From Leptothrix cholodnii SP-6 (GTDB lineage Bacteria; Pseudomonadota; Gammaproteobacteria; Burkholderiales; Burkholderiaceae_C), in NCBI RefSeq assembly GCF_000019785.1, contig NC_010524.1, positions 4,514,001 through 4,578,000 of the forward strand: 64,000 bases of DNA, read 5' to 3'. Shown here in pieces: positions 55,822 through 63,942 of the stretch (its first letter is position 1; every line of letters starts with the position of its first letter). The position numbers and the translations under genes were made by a program. The notes beneath the pieces were generated by a model. It searched no databases, was not told the DNA's origin, and saw only the letters and a list, made by a program, of their open reading frames with translations.

Positions 55822-56995
55822 GGGTGGCTCCTGCGGCGGCGCCCGGCGTCACGCGGCCCAGCACCATCGCGGCGCGCAGCGTCGATTCGGACGACGAGAC
55901 GATCACGCCGCGGTCCACCGGGGCATAGCGTCGCTCGAACGCGGTGACCGCCACGCAGGCAGCGACGAGGGCACTGGCGGCCCCCGTGTCGCCGAAGCTC
56001 GCCGCCGGCAGCCAGGTTTGCGCGCCATCGATGGCCGCATGCTCGGCCCGCAGCCGCACCAGCGTGTGGCCCCACTCGTTGGCGCGGTAGACCTCGCCGT
56101 TGTGGTCGTGGATGAACCAGGGCGCGTGGGTGGGGCCCCAGGCGGCGGCCCGGGCGACGTTCATCAGCGTCTGCGAGAGGCCCTCGCCCACCGAGGTGGC
56201 CCCCGACAGCAGGCTGCGCGCTTCGTGGCCCAACTCGACCTGGCCGATGGCGCAACAGCTCTCGGCGGCGGCCGCGTGCCGGGGGCGCGTCAGTGCGAGC
56301 ACGGCGCAGGCCTCGCCCGGGCGCAAGCCCACCGGCATGTCGGCCAGCTTGAGGCGGCTGGTGCTCGCCAGCCATTCGAGGGTGGACTCGCCGAGCAAGG
56401 AATCGGCGCCGGCCACCAGGGCGCAGTCGACGTGACCGTCGGCCAGGTCAGCCAAGGCCGCCGCCACACATTGCGCACCGCCGGCATGACCGGCGAGCGA
56501 CACGGCACGCAGTGCGGGCGTGCGCGCAAAGCCCGCTGCCGCCGCGGCGTTGGCCAGCAGGCGCCGTGCAAACGTGGCATCGCCACCGGCCGGATCGGGT
56601 TCGCCACCGAAGTCGTCGATCCGCGCGGCTTGCAGGGCGTGCAGGTCGTCCTGGTCGAACAGCGCCAGGCCCGTCAGGTGGCGCAGCGGTGAGGGCAGCG
56701 AGAGATAGACCCCCAGCCCGTCACCCGATGCGATCGGCTCCGGCAGGCGTTCGCGCAGATCGGCCAAGGCGTGCGACAGCAGCCGTTCCAGCCGAGGCAG
56801 GCCTTCAAAGCCCTGCGTGATGATGGGCACGGCATGCACGATCACCGGCGCTGGCGCACCATCGGTCGAGGCGATGAAACGCAGGCCTTCGACCGCCTGC
56901 GTGCGCAACAAGCCCGCGCGTGCCGACGCGCACGACGTGGCGGCGTCGGCCCCGAGCGAGGTGAGCATGGCGTGGGCGGCGATCAGCGCGGGCAT
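55808..56995 (-). CDS. Beta-ketoacyl-synthase-like protein with degenerate active site, T6SS effector-island associated
   Basis: 395-residue thiolase-fold protein of a type found next to PAAR-like DUF4150 genes. Ketosynthase structure is recognisable (VDCALVAGADSLL, RPGEACAVLAL, NGEVYRANEWG, FGDTGAAS). At the nucleophile elbow the text is AGHAGGAQ, so the usual Cys seems to be His (~H170), and the usual GH of the second half is GD. By eye all catalytic residues are gone, suggesting a structural or adaptor role in effector delivery. ATG at 56993-56995 was chosen; a GTG at 57022 would overlap the DUF4150 gene by 17 bp. Confidence 0.8.
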   Translation of the reverse strand: MPALIAAHAMLTSLGADAATSCASARAGLLRTQAVEGLRFIASTDGAPAPVIVHAVPIITQGFEGLPRLERLLSHALADLRERLPEPIASGDGLGVYLSLPSPLRHLTGLALFDQDDLHALQAARIDDFGGEPDPAGGDATFARRLLANAAAAAGFARTPALRAVSLAGHAGGAQCVAAALADLADGHVDCALVAGADSLLGESTLEWLASTSRLKLADMPVGLRPGEACAVLALTRPRHAAAAESCCAIGQVELGHEARSLLSGATSVGEGLSQTLMNVARAAAWGPTHAPWFIHDHNGEVYRANEWGHTLVRLRAEHAAIDGAQTWLPAASFGDTGAASALVAACVAVTAFERRYAPVDRGVIVSSSESTLRAAMVLGRVTPGAAAGATHGRP

Positions 56996-57005
56996 GGTGG
57001 CGAAG

Positions 57006-57467
57006 TCACATCGGCTCTTCACAGACGTAGCACACCGGCTTGTCGCCGCCCATGGCGATGGCCGGGCCCTGCAGCACGGGGAAGGGCGGCGTGTTCTTGT
57101 CGTTGTGCAGCATCAGGTCGAAGGCGCGGGCGACGTTCTTGCCCTCGAACTTCACGTCGAACGAGAAGTTCACGAACTCGGCCTTGCCCTTGATCTTGCT
57201 CGACACCATGCCGCCGCCGGCGGTGCCCGCTTCGTCGCCGCTGCTCATCTTGAAGTTCGAGTCCTTCACGCAGGTCGGATGGCCGTCGCACTTGACGGTG
57301 GACGAACCCGCGGCGGTGTCGGACGACTGCGCGATGTTGGGATACGGGATCGGCACGAAAGGCGCGGGTGGTGCCGGTGTCTTGCACACGTCGGGGAAGG
57401 CCGTGCTGATGCCGCTGCTGCCGGCATGCACGACCGAAAGAGCGTTGACGCTGACGCTGACGGCCAT
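57006..57467 (-). CDS. PAAR-like DUF4150 spike-tip protein
   Basis: 153-residue PAAR-like protein that should cap the VgrG spike. Family features are VVHAGSSGISTAFPDVCKTPAPP, VPIPYPNIAQSSD, SSGDEAGTAGG and a Cys-rich end VCYVCEEPM that, with earlier Cys and His, could bind zinc. It has no fused toxin domain, so effectors must attach non-covalently. The neighbouring AHH nuclease is the most likely cargo, with the ketosynthase-like and DUF2169 proteins as candidate adaptors. Confidence 0.9.
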   Translation of the reverse strand: MAVSVSVNALSVVHAGSSGISTAFPDVCKTPAPPAPFVPIPYPNIAQSSDTAAGSSTVKCDGHPTCVKDSNFKMSSGDEAGTAGGGMVSSKIKGKAEFVNFSFDVKFEGKNVARAFDLMLHNDKNTPPFPVLQGPAIAMGGDKPVCYVCEEPM

Positions 57468-57479
57468 CGCGGCACCCGT

Positions 57480-57971
57480 TCAGTTGATGAGCACCGTGGC
57501 GCCGCGAATCTTGTTCGACTCCGATGCGCGGCTCATCAGGCGGGTGCCCTTGACGATCACCTGCCCGTCGGCACGCAGCGTGATCGAGGCCTGGCCGCAG
57601 CGCAGTTCGACCTGTTCGCGGCCCTCGAACGACAGGCGCCGGCCGTTGACCTCGAAGCCTTCGTCGGCCGGCGTGCCCGCGCCGGGCAGGGTGTCGCTGA
57701 CGAGGCCGACGATGATGGGCAAGGCCGGATCCCCGTCTTCGAGCAGCAGCAGCACGGGCTGGCCATCGAGCATGGCGGCCGGCGTGTCGCGCAAGCCTGG
57801 CATCACCACGCGGGCGGCCACACGGTGCAGTGCGCCGAAGGCCACGAAGGGCCGGCCCTCGTGCACCTCGACGATGCGGCCCACGCGCACATCGCCCGCC
57901 GAGGCCAGGGCCTGTTCGGCAAGCGTGGGCGCAAGACGGGGGTGCAGGGGGCGAACGGGGTCGGTGGCCAT
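57480..57971 (-). CDS. VgrG-associated protein, DUF6484-like
   Basis: 163-residue beta-rich protein. The first part (VRVGRIVEVHEGRPFVAFGA, VLLLLEDGDPALPIIVGLV) matches the DUF6484 pattern seen in small proteins next to VgrG genes. The C-terminal part (QVELRCGQASITLRADGQVIVKGTRLMSR) resembles the end of the VgrG beta-helix. It starts 4 bp after vgrG. It may extend or cap the spike between VgrG and the PAAR-like tip. Confidence 0.78.
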   Translation of the reverse strand: MATDPVRPLHPRLAPTLAEQALASAGDVRVGRIVEVHEGRPFVAFGALHRVAARVVMPGLRDTPAAMLDGQPVLLLLEDGDPALPIIVGLVSDTLPGAGTPADEGFEVNGRRLSFEGREQVELRCGQASITLRADGQVIVKGTRLMSRASESNKIRGATVLIN

Positions 57972-57975
57972 GGGT

Positions 57976-60291
57976 TCAGTTCTCCGCGATCTTGCTGCCC
58001 TTGAGGATGACGTCGCTGTCGCCCTTGACGGTGATCTTGTTGCCCTTGATGGTGATGTCGCCGTTCTTCTTCATCGTGATCTCGGCGCTGCCGGTCTTCA
58101 AGCTGATCTCGTCGTCGGCCACGAGCTGGATCTTCTTGGCCTTGACCGACGCGTTCTTGGTGACCTCGACCACCTGATCGCCCTTGACCGCTTGCGTAAG
58201 GTTCTTGTGGACGGTCACGGTCCGGTTGCCCGAGATCGACTCGGTGACATCCTTGGCGACCGTCACCGACAGGCTGCCGCCGATGGTTTCTGACTTGCCC
58301 GAGCCCACCGACGCCGACTTGGATCCCCCCACCGTCTCGGCGAGGGCCCCACCCACGGTGATGGCCATCACCGCGCCCACGGTGATTTCCATGGCGCCAC
58401 CCACGGTCTCGGCGTAGTTCACGCCCACCGACTCGGTCAGCGTGCCCGCCACCGAGACGCTCATCGAGCCGCCCACGCTCTCGGAGTGGCTGCCGCCGAT
58501 GTGGATGCCCTTGTCGCGCGCGACCGTCTCGGTCTTGTCGCGCTCGATCAGCATCTTGCGGTCACGGCCGATGCCGATCGACTCGTCGTTGTCGACACGT
58601 TCCCTGCGGTCGTGGTGAACGGTGATCTGTTCGTCGTGGTCGACCACCTCGGTGCGGTCATGCTTGACGTGCACCTGCTCGTCGTGGTCGACGGTCTTGC
58701 TGCGGTCATGCCCGACCCAATGCGTCTCGTCGTTCTCGACCTCGATGTCCTGGTTCTTCTCGGCGTGCAGCCAGAGCTGCTCGGCCCCCTTCTTGTCCTC
58801 GAAGCGCAGTGCATTGGCATTGCCGTAGGCACCGCCTTGCGACGAGCGGCTCAGCACGCCGCTCTGCGTGGCGTTGGCCGGCAGATCCCACGGCGGCATC
58901 TGCTCGGCGTTGTAGATGCGGCCGGTGATCAGCGGCTGATCCGGGTCGCCCTCCAGAAAGTCGACCACCACCTCCTGGCCGATGCGCGGGATCTGCATGA
59001 AGCCGAAGTTCTTGCCGGCCCAGGGCTGGCTGACGCGCACCCAGCAACTGCTCTTCTCGTCGCGCTGGCCGTAACGGTCCCAATGGAACTGCACCTTCAC
59101 GCGGCCGTACTTGTCGGTGAAGATCTCCTCGCCGGCCGGCCCCACCACCACCGCGGTCTGCGGCCCCTGCACGCTGGGCTTGCGGGCGCGCCGCATGGGG
59201 CGGAACTGCTGCTCGGCCGGGATCGCGTCGAACTCGCAATCGAAGCGGCTCACCGCCTGCGCCGCGCCGTGTTCGGCCACCTGCGCGTGCACGTCGAGGT
59301 CGGTGATCAGGTATTCGGCGTTGATCGAGTCGCGCGGGTGCTTGCTGATCTTCAGCCGCCGGCCCACCTCCACACCCAGCGCGTTGGCGCTGGCGTGGTG
59401 GCGCACGAAGCGGGTCTGGAAGGCGTCGGCGGCGTTGTCGGCGTAGTGGCTGCCGTCGGCGGCCTGGATGTAGTCGCCCTGGAAATCGAAGACCTCGTAG
59501 TCGGCGTGCGGGTAGTCGCGCTCGCGCACCGCGTCGACCGCCAGCGGCGTGGACGGGCGCTCGAAGTCGTAGCTGGTGAGCGCCACCTTGCCGCTCTTGA
59601 CGCCCTCGGCAAAACGCCAGCGGGTGACGAACTCCTGGTCCGGCGGCGCCTGCGCCAGATCCTCGGTGTAGCGCAGCGAGGGGCAGCCCGGCGCGGCATC
59701 GTGCGCGCCCATGGCGTCGACCAGCACCAGCTTGTGCGCGCCGTCGCCGTGTTCCACGTACCAGTAGATGCCTTCGTGTTCGAGCAGGCGGGCGACGAAG
59801 TGGAAATCGCTCTCGCGGTACTGCACGCAGTAGCCGAGCTTGCGATAGCTGCGGAACAGCTTGAACTCGAAGCTCGCGATGTCGTGGTCGGCGAACACCT
59901 GCTTGACGATGTCGGGCACCGTCTGCTCCTGGAAGATCCGGCAGTCGGCGGTGCGGGTCAGGAACCACAGCCACGGCACCACCCGCGCGCGGTAGGCGTA
60001 GTAGCGGCCCTGGCCGGCCGCGGCACCCGTCGGCGCCGCGCCGGCGGGCCGGTCGCGGCCCATGCCGAAGCGGCTGACCAGGCCGCTGAAGTGGCGCTGG
60101 CTGCCGTCATGCAACGTGACGTTGACACTCAGCGGCTGGCCCAGCAGCGCCAGCGGATCGAGCCCGGGCTTGGGGCTCAGCAGATCCAGCTCCAGCTCAC
60201 CGAGCGTGCTCAGGCCGCCGCGGTAGCGCATGGACTCGAAGAACAAGTCCTGCGCCGGCAAGGGGCTGCTGACGGTGATGGGGTTGGCCAT
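57976..60291 (-). CDS. vgrG: T6SS spike protein VgrG (TssI)
   Basis: 771-residue trimeric spike. It opens with gp27-like domains (QDLFFESMRYRGGLSTLGELE, IVKQVFADHDIASFEF, EGIYWYVEHGDG), followed by the gp5 OB-fold (VQFHWDRYGQRDEKSSCWVRVSQPWAG, GQEVVVDFLEGDPDQPLITG). A long triple-stranded beta-helix needle (~510-771) is built from octad repeats, including about twenty 8-residue units from residue 601 on, such as SESVGGSM and AETVGGAM. It has no fused effector domain. It leads the operon that carries the PAAR-like protein, toxin and immunity genes. Confidence 0.96.
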   Translation of the reverse strand: MANPITVSSPLPAQDLFFESMRYRGGLSTLGELELDLLSPKPGLDPLALLGQPLSVNVTLHDGSQRHFSGLVSRFGMGRDRPAGAAPTGAAAGQGRYYAYRARVVPWLWFLTRTADCRIFQEQTVPDIVKQVFADHDIASFEFKLFRSYRKLGYCVQYRESDFHFVARLLEHEGIYWYVEHGDGAHKLVLVDAMGAHDAAPGCPSLRYTEDLAQAPPDQEFVTRWRFAEGVKSGKVALTSYDFERPSTPLAVDAVRERDYPHADYEVFDFQGDYIQAADGSHYADNAADAFQTRFVRHHASANALGVEVGRRLKISKHPRDSINAEYLITDLDVHAQVAEHGAAQAVSRFDCEFDAIPAEQQFRPMRRARKPSVQGPQTAVVVGPAGEEIFTDKYGRVKVQFHWDRYGQRDEKSSCWVRVSQPWAGKNFGFMQIPRIGQEVVVDFLEGDPDQPLITGRIYNAEQMPPWDLPANATQSGVLSRSSQGGAYGNANALRFEDKKGAEQLWLHAEKNQDIEVENDETHWVGHDRSKTVDHDEQVHVKHDRTEVVDHDEQITVHHDRRERVDNDESIGIGRDRKMLIERDKTETVARDKGIHIGGSHSESVGGSMSVSVAGTLTESVGVNYAETVGGAMEITVGAVMAITVGGALAETVGGSKSASVGSGKSETIGGSLSVTVAKDVTESISGNRTVTVHKNLTQAVKGDQVVEVTKNASVKAKKIQLVADDEISLKTGSAEITMKKNGDITIKGNKITVKGDSDVILKGSKIAEN

Positions 60292-60387
60292 GTCGGGTTG
60301 CGTGCTTCAGCGCAGCGTAGGAAGTGGCCTGCAGCGGGTAAAGCGACCAAAGTCACCGCCCGCCGCCGCAGCGTTGCGGCTCGGCCT

Positions 60388-61758
60388 TCAACCCCGCCGC
60401 GCCGCCACCAGCCAGCCGTGCACCGGCTGGCCTCCTTCCTCGCGCAGCACCACGGCATCGAGATCGAGCAGCCCGAGGCCCGCCTGCTCGACCACCGCAC
60501 GCAGATGGCCGCTGGCATGCGCATAGCGGCCATGCGGTTCGAGCCGGAACGGCCGGTCGAGCGCATCGGGTAGCGCCTCGACCGTGAAGACCAGCGTGCC
60601 ACCCGGCCGCAGCGACCGGCCCGCCGCACCGATCACCTCGTGCAGATCGCCGAAATAGCACAGCGTGTCGGCCGACAGGATCACGTCCCATTGATCGGGC
60701 GACAGGCGCAGGAACTCGGTCAGCTCGGCCTTGTAGAGGTCCTGGTAGACGCCCTTGGTCTGCGCCTGATCGAGCATGCCGCGCGACAGGTCGACACCGG
60801 CCAGCGTGCGCGCCCAGGGCGCCACCAGCGGCCCGCACAGGCCGGTGCCGCAACCGGCGTCGAGCACCACCAGCTCGGCCGCGGGTGGCGGCAGGCGGCG
60901 CTGCAGCAGCGCGGCGCACAGCTGCGGCGCCTGGTAGTTGAGCCGCTCGTTGAGCTGCTGCTCGAAGCTCGCGGCGAAGCGGTCGAAGGTGTATTCGACG
61001 TAGTTGTCGGCCGCCCGCTCGGGCGTGTGGATGCCCGAGCAGGACGCGTACATGTGGCGCGCCACCGGATGATCCGGCTCGTCGGCCAGCCACTGGCGGA
61101 ACACCTCGGCCGCCTCGGCGATCTTGCCGACCGTGTAGTAGGTGATGCCCAGCAGCTTGCGGCCCTCCGAGTTGCCCGGCATCAGCTCGATCGCCTGGCA
61201 ATAGCAGCGGATCGCCGACGCCAGATCGCCCCGCGCAGCATGCAGCAGGCCAAGGTTGTTGTGCGCGTTGACGTGGCGCGGGTCGATCGCCAGCGCCTGT
61301 TCGTAGTGCGACTGCGCGGCGGCCCAGCGCCGCTGCACCTTGTGCAGCGCGCCGAGGTTGTTGTGCAGGTCGGCAGCCTCGGCGCTGTCGGCGGGCGTCA
61401 GCGCCAGCGCGCGCTGATAGGCCAGCAGCGCATTGCCGATCTCGCCGCGCGAGGCGTGGATGTTGCCGAGGTTGTTGTACGCGCCGACATACGCCGGCTC
61501 GGCCGCCAGCGCCCGCTCGATGTGCGCGATGCCCTCGTCGCTGCGGCCACGCTGATGCAGCAGCATGCCGAGGAAATGCAGCGCATCGGGCTGCTCGGGC
61601 ACCACCGCGAGCACGCGCCGGTAGAGCGTCTCGGCACCGTCGAAGAGCCGCTCGCGCTGCATCTCGATGGCCATGCGCAGGGCGTCGGTGAGGCTGAGCT
61701 CGGTGGGGGTGTCCGGCGGCTGCGTGGCCGTCGGAACTGCGGTTGAAGCTGCGGTCAT
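60388..61758 (-). CDS. TPR-repeat protein with C-terminal SAM-dependent methyltransferase domain
   Basis: 456-residue fusion. Residues ~40-235 are about five TPR units (for example YVGAYNNLGNIHASRGEIGNAL and HVNAHNNLGLLHAARGDLASAI). Residues ~265-455 are a class I methyltransferase with motif I VLDAGCGTG (D300-G306) and the post-I acidic residue in GVDLSRGMLDQA. It resembles uncharacterised TPR-methyltransferases of proteobacteria. Sitting between vgrG and the ADP-ribosyltransferase gene it might modify or chaperone an effector, but it may be unrelated. Substrate unknown. Confidence 0.87.
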   Translation of the reverse strand: MTAASTAVPTATQPPDTPTELSLTDALRMAIEMQRERLFDGAETLYRRVLAVVPEQPDALHFLGMLLHQRGRSDEGIAHIERALAAEPAYVGAYNNLGNIHASRGEIGNALLAYQRALALTPADSAEAADLHNNLGALHKVQRRWAAAQSHYEQALAIDPRHVNAHNNLGLLHAARGDLASAIRCYCQAIELMPGNSEGRKLLGITYYTVGKIAEAAEVFRQWLADEPDHPVARHMYASCSGIHTPERAADNYVEYTFDRFAASFEQQLNERLNYQAPQLCAALLQRRLPPPAAELVVLDAGCGTGLCGPLVAPWARTLAGVDLSRGMLDQAQTKGVYQDLYKAELTEFLRLSPDQWDVILSADTLCYFGDLHEVIGAAGRSLRPGGTLVFTVEALPDALDRPFRLEPHGRYAHASGHLRAVVEQAGLGLLDLDAVVLREEGGQPVHGWLVAARRG

Positions 61759-61814
61759 CGTTGGTCCTCTGCCCGGTTCACGTCGTCTGATGCATCACGC
61801 CGTGCATCAAGCCG

Positions 61815-62696
61815 CTATTGCCCGGTGAACGCGTTCTTGGTGCCGGCCACCGGGGGCTGCGGGTTCGGCACCGACAGCTGCACGTGGAAGTCGTTGCCGA
61901 CGATCTGGACCCGGTCGACCTGGAAGATCGTGCCGCGGTTGTAGAGGATCTCCGCCTGGCCGGCGGGCCGGGACTTGACCTTCAGCCGCATCTGCCAGGC
62001 GAGGTAATGCTCGCCCTGCCGCTGACCCGAATCGAGCGTGGCCTCGTTGGCATTGGAGTACGACGGCGCCGGCCCCCAGCCGCCGCCCGCCGTGTAATGC
62101 GCCGCGATGTTGATGCCGCCGCGGCCGATGATGGCGAACTTGACGAAGCGGTCACCCACCGCCACGTTCGGCACGCGTGCAATGAACTGGCGGTTCTCGG
62201 AGGTCGACCAGAAGGCATCGTCACGGATCAGGTCGCCGGGGATGATGTGCGGCGGCACGACCCCGCCGACACCGCCCACGGGCGCCGGCGCGTTGATCAT
62301 GTACGGGATGTTCTGGCCCGCCGTGTAGCGCTGCAGGCGGTAGGAGATGCGCTCGGTCTGGTCGTGGCCGCCGGCCACGTAGACGTTGAACATCGCGTCC
62401 ACCGTCGCGGCGGCCGCCGCCGCGGTGGCAGGCAGGCCGGTGCGCAGGTAGCCGTTGATCGTTGCGCTGGACGACACGTAGTTGACGACCCCCGTGCGCA
62501 CGATGGCCTGGTCGGCCGCCCCCATGTTGTTGTAGATGACGATGAAGTCGGCCTCGGTCACCGCGGTGGCCGCGCGGGCCTTCTTCTTGGACTGGTCCTT
62601 GCCGATCTTGATCAGCAGCTTGTTCAGGAGCGGGCCCGGCACCGCGTTGCCGGCGTTGACTGCGGCGAGGATCTGCTGTTCGGTGTCTCTGGACAT
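61815..62696 (-). CDS. Predicted ADP-ribosyltransferase toxin (R-S-E class)
   Basis: 293-residue protein whose C-terminal half has the three sites of an R-S-E ADP-ribosyltransferase in order: an Arg site SYRLQRY (Y119-R120), an STS motif FWSTSEN (S164-T165-S166), and a Q-x-E site GQAEILYNRGTIFQV (Q247, E249). The family-typical helix INGYLRTGL (80-88) lies upstream. The N-terminal ~50 residues are basic (KKKARAA) and may serve loading. No signal peptide is present. It sits near vgrG on the same strand, so it is a likely T6SS effector transferring ADP-ribose from NAD to a host or rival protein. Assignment is by eye from motifs; no immunity gene is obvious. Confidence 0.72.
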   Translation of the reverse strand: MSRDTEQQILAAVNAGNAVPGPLLNKLLIKIGKDQSKKKARAATAVTEADFIVIYNNMGAADQAIVRTGVVNYVSSSATINGYLRTGLPATAAAAAATVDAMFNVYVAGGHDQTERISYRLQRYTAGQNIPYMINAPAPVGGVGGVVPPHIIPGDLIRDDAFWSTSENRQFIARVPNVAVGDRFVKFAIIGRGGINIAAHYTAGGGWGPAPSYSNANEATLDSGQRQGEHYLAWQMRLKVKSRPAGQAEILYNRGTIFQVDRVQIVGNDFHVQLSVPNPQPPVAGTKNAFTGQ

Positions 62697-62775
62697 GTCG
62701 TGCTCCGTGTGAACGAACGCGGCATCGGCGCGTTCGGGTTCATCGACCTCATCCGCCGCAGCGGCGCCGCGGCCG

Positions 62776-63921
62776 TCAGTTCGTCAGATACCAGGCCAGC
62801 AGGCCGGTCGAATCGCCGGCGCGTTCCTTGTCCTGCTTCGGCGTGTAGTAGGCCTCGGTGATCTTGTACCGGGACTGGACGCGCAACTTCTCCAGCTTGC
62901 TGATCGCCAGGTCGGCATCGCGGCGGCGCTTCTGGTAGCGCACGTTCATCAGCACCCGCAGCGTGGCCAGGGCATCGGCCTTGATCGTGCACAGCTCGCG
63001 ATTCAGGTAGTTCGGCGAGTTGAAGGTGCCCTTGCACCAGGCGATCGACTTCTGTTCCTGCGCCGTCTTGGCGTCGACGAAACAGTCGAAGATCGTCTCC
63101 CACAGATAGATGAAATGGATGTCCGGCTTCGCCGGAACGACGTTGCCACGCGTGAAGACCGAGCCCAGGCTCTTGAAGATCTGCAGCGGCGTGTTCGCCA
63201 GCGCGAGCGTGTGGGTCACATTGCAGGCGGTCATGATCGCGTACCACTGCAGGCGGTGGCTGTATTCGCCATGATCGTTGCCGGCACCGACGTCCTTGAA
63301 CTGATAGCCGTGGCGCAGCAGGACGCGGTTGAAATCCTGCGAGCCCACGTTGCCCATCGAGGTCGGCACCCCCCCGGGCAGCGGCAGCGGATCCTTGGAG
63401 GAGCGCCCGCGCTCCTGCGGATCCCATTGCTTGTTGACGAAACCGCCCTCGCCCTTCGCCAGCACGTAGGCGTTCGAGTGCAGGTGCGACTGGATCCCCG
63501 GGTTGTTGAAGCCGTGGGCGAATTCGACCTCGGCCAAGGCGCCGCTGAGCAGCTTGTGGGTCTTGAAGACGCAGTCGATCTGGTGGCCCTTGCGGGTCAT
63601 GTCCGATGGCGTGTACGAGCTGACACCGGAGGCGGTCTTCTGATCCTTCTTCATGCGCAGCACGAGCTCGGCCTCCAGCACCTCCAGCGTCTTCAGCACC
63701 AGAGCGGGCCGGGCCAGGAAGGCCGCGATCGCGCAATAGTCATCGACCAGCTGGGCCGCGTTCTTCACCGGGGGCAGGTCGCCGGACTGCAGGATCGCCT
63801 CGCGCAGCGGCATCATCCTGGTGTCCTTGGCGAACGAGACGCGGGCAGCGCCCCAGTACTTCTGGATGAAATCGCGATCGAAGTCGCCGGGCGTCAAGGT
63901 ATCCGTGATCGGGAACGTCAT
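62776..63921 (-). CDS. Unrecognised 381-residue protein next to the ADP-ribosyltransferase
   Basis: No family recognised. It is soluble, mixed alpha/beta, without signal peptide or membrane segment. Notable are a His/Asn-rich patch (EVEFAHGFNNPGIQSHLHSN, residues ~137-156), KGHQIDCVFKTHKLL before it, a later HGEYSHRLQWYAIMTACNVTHTLALAN that could be a helical core, and a basic segment YQKRRRDADLAISKLEK near the end. The ATG at 63919-63921 has AGGAG 8 bp upstream; a GTG six codons earlier is possible. It lies 79 bp upstream of the ADP-ribosyltransferase gene on the same strand, so it may be a second effector, a chaperone or an immunity protein. Confidence 0.7.
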   Translation of the reverse strand: MTFPITDTLTPGDFDRDFIQKYWGAARVSFAKDTRMMPLREAILQSGDLPPVKNAAQLVDDYCAIAAFLARPALVLKTLEVLEAELVLRMKKDQKTASGVSSYTPSDMTRKGHQIDCVFKTHKLLSGALAEVEFAHGFNNPGIQSHLHSNAYVLAKGEGGFVNKQWDPQERGRSSKDPLPLPGGVPTSMGNVGSQDFNRVLLRHGYQFKDVGAGNDHGEYSHRLQWYAIMTACNVTHTLALANTPLQIFKSLGSVFTRGNVVPAKPDIHFIYLWETIFDCFVDAKTAQEQKSIAWCKGTFNSPNYLNRELCTIKADALATLRVLMNVRYQKRRRDADLAISKLEKLRVQSRYKITEAYYTPKQDKERAGDSTGLLAWYLTN

Positions 63922-63942
63922 GGCATCGGCTCCTTTCACATC

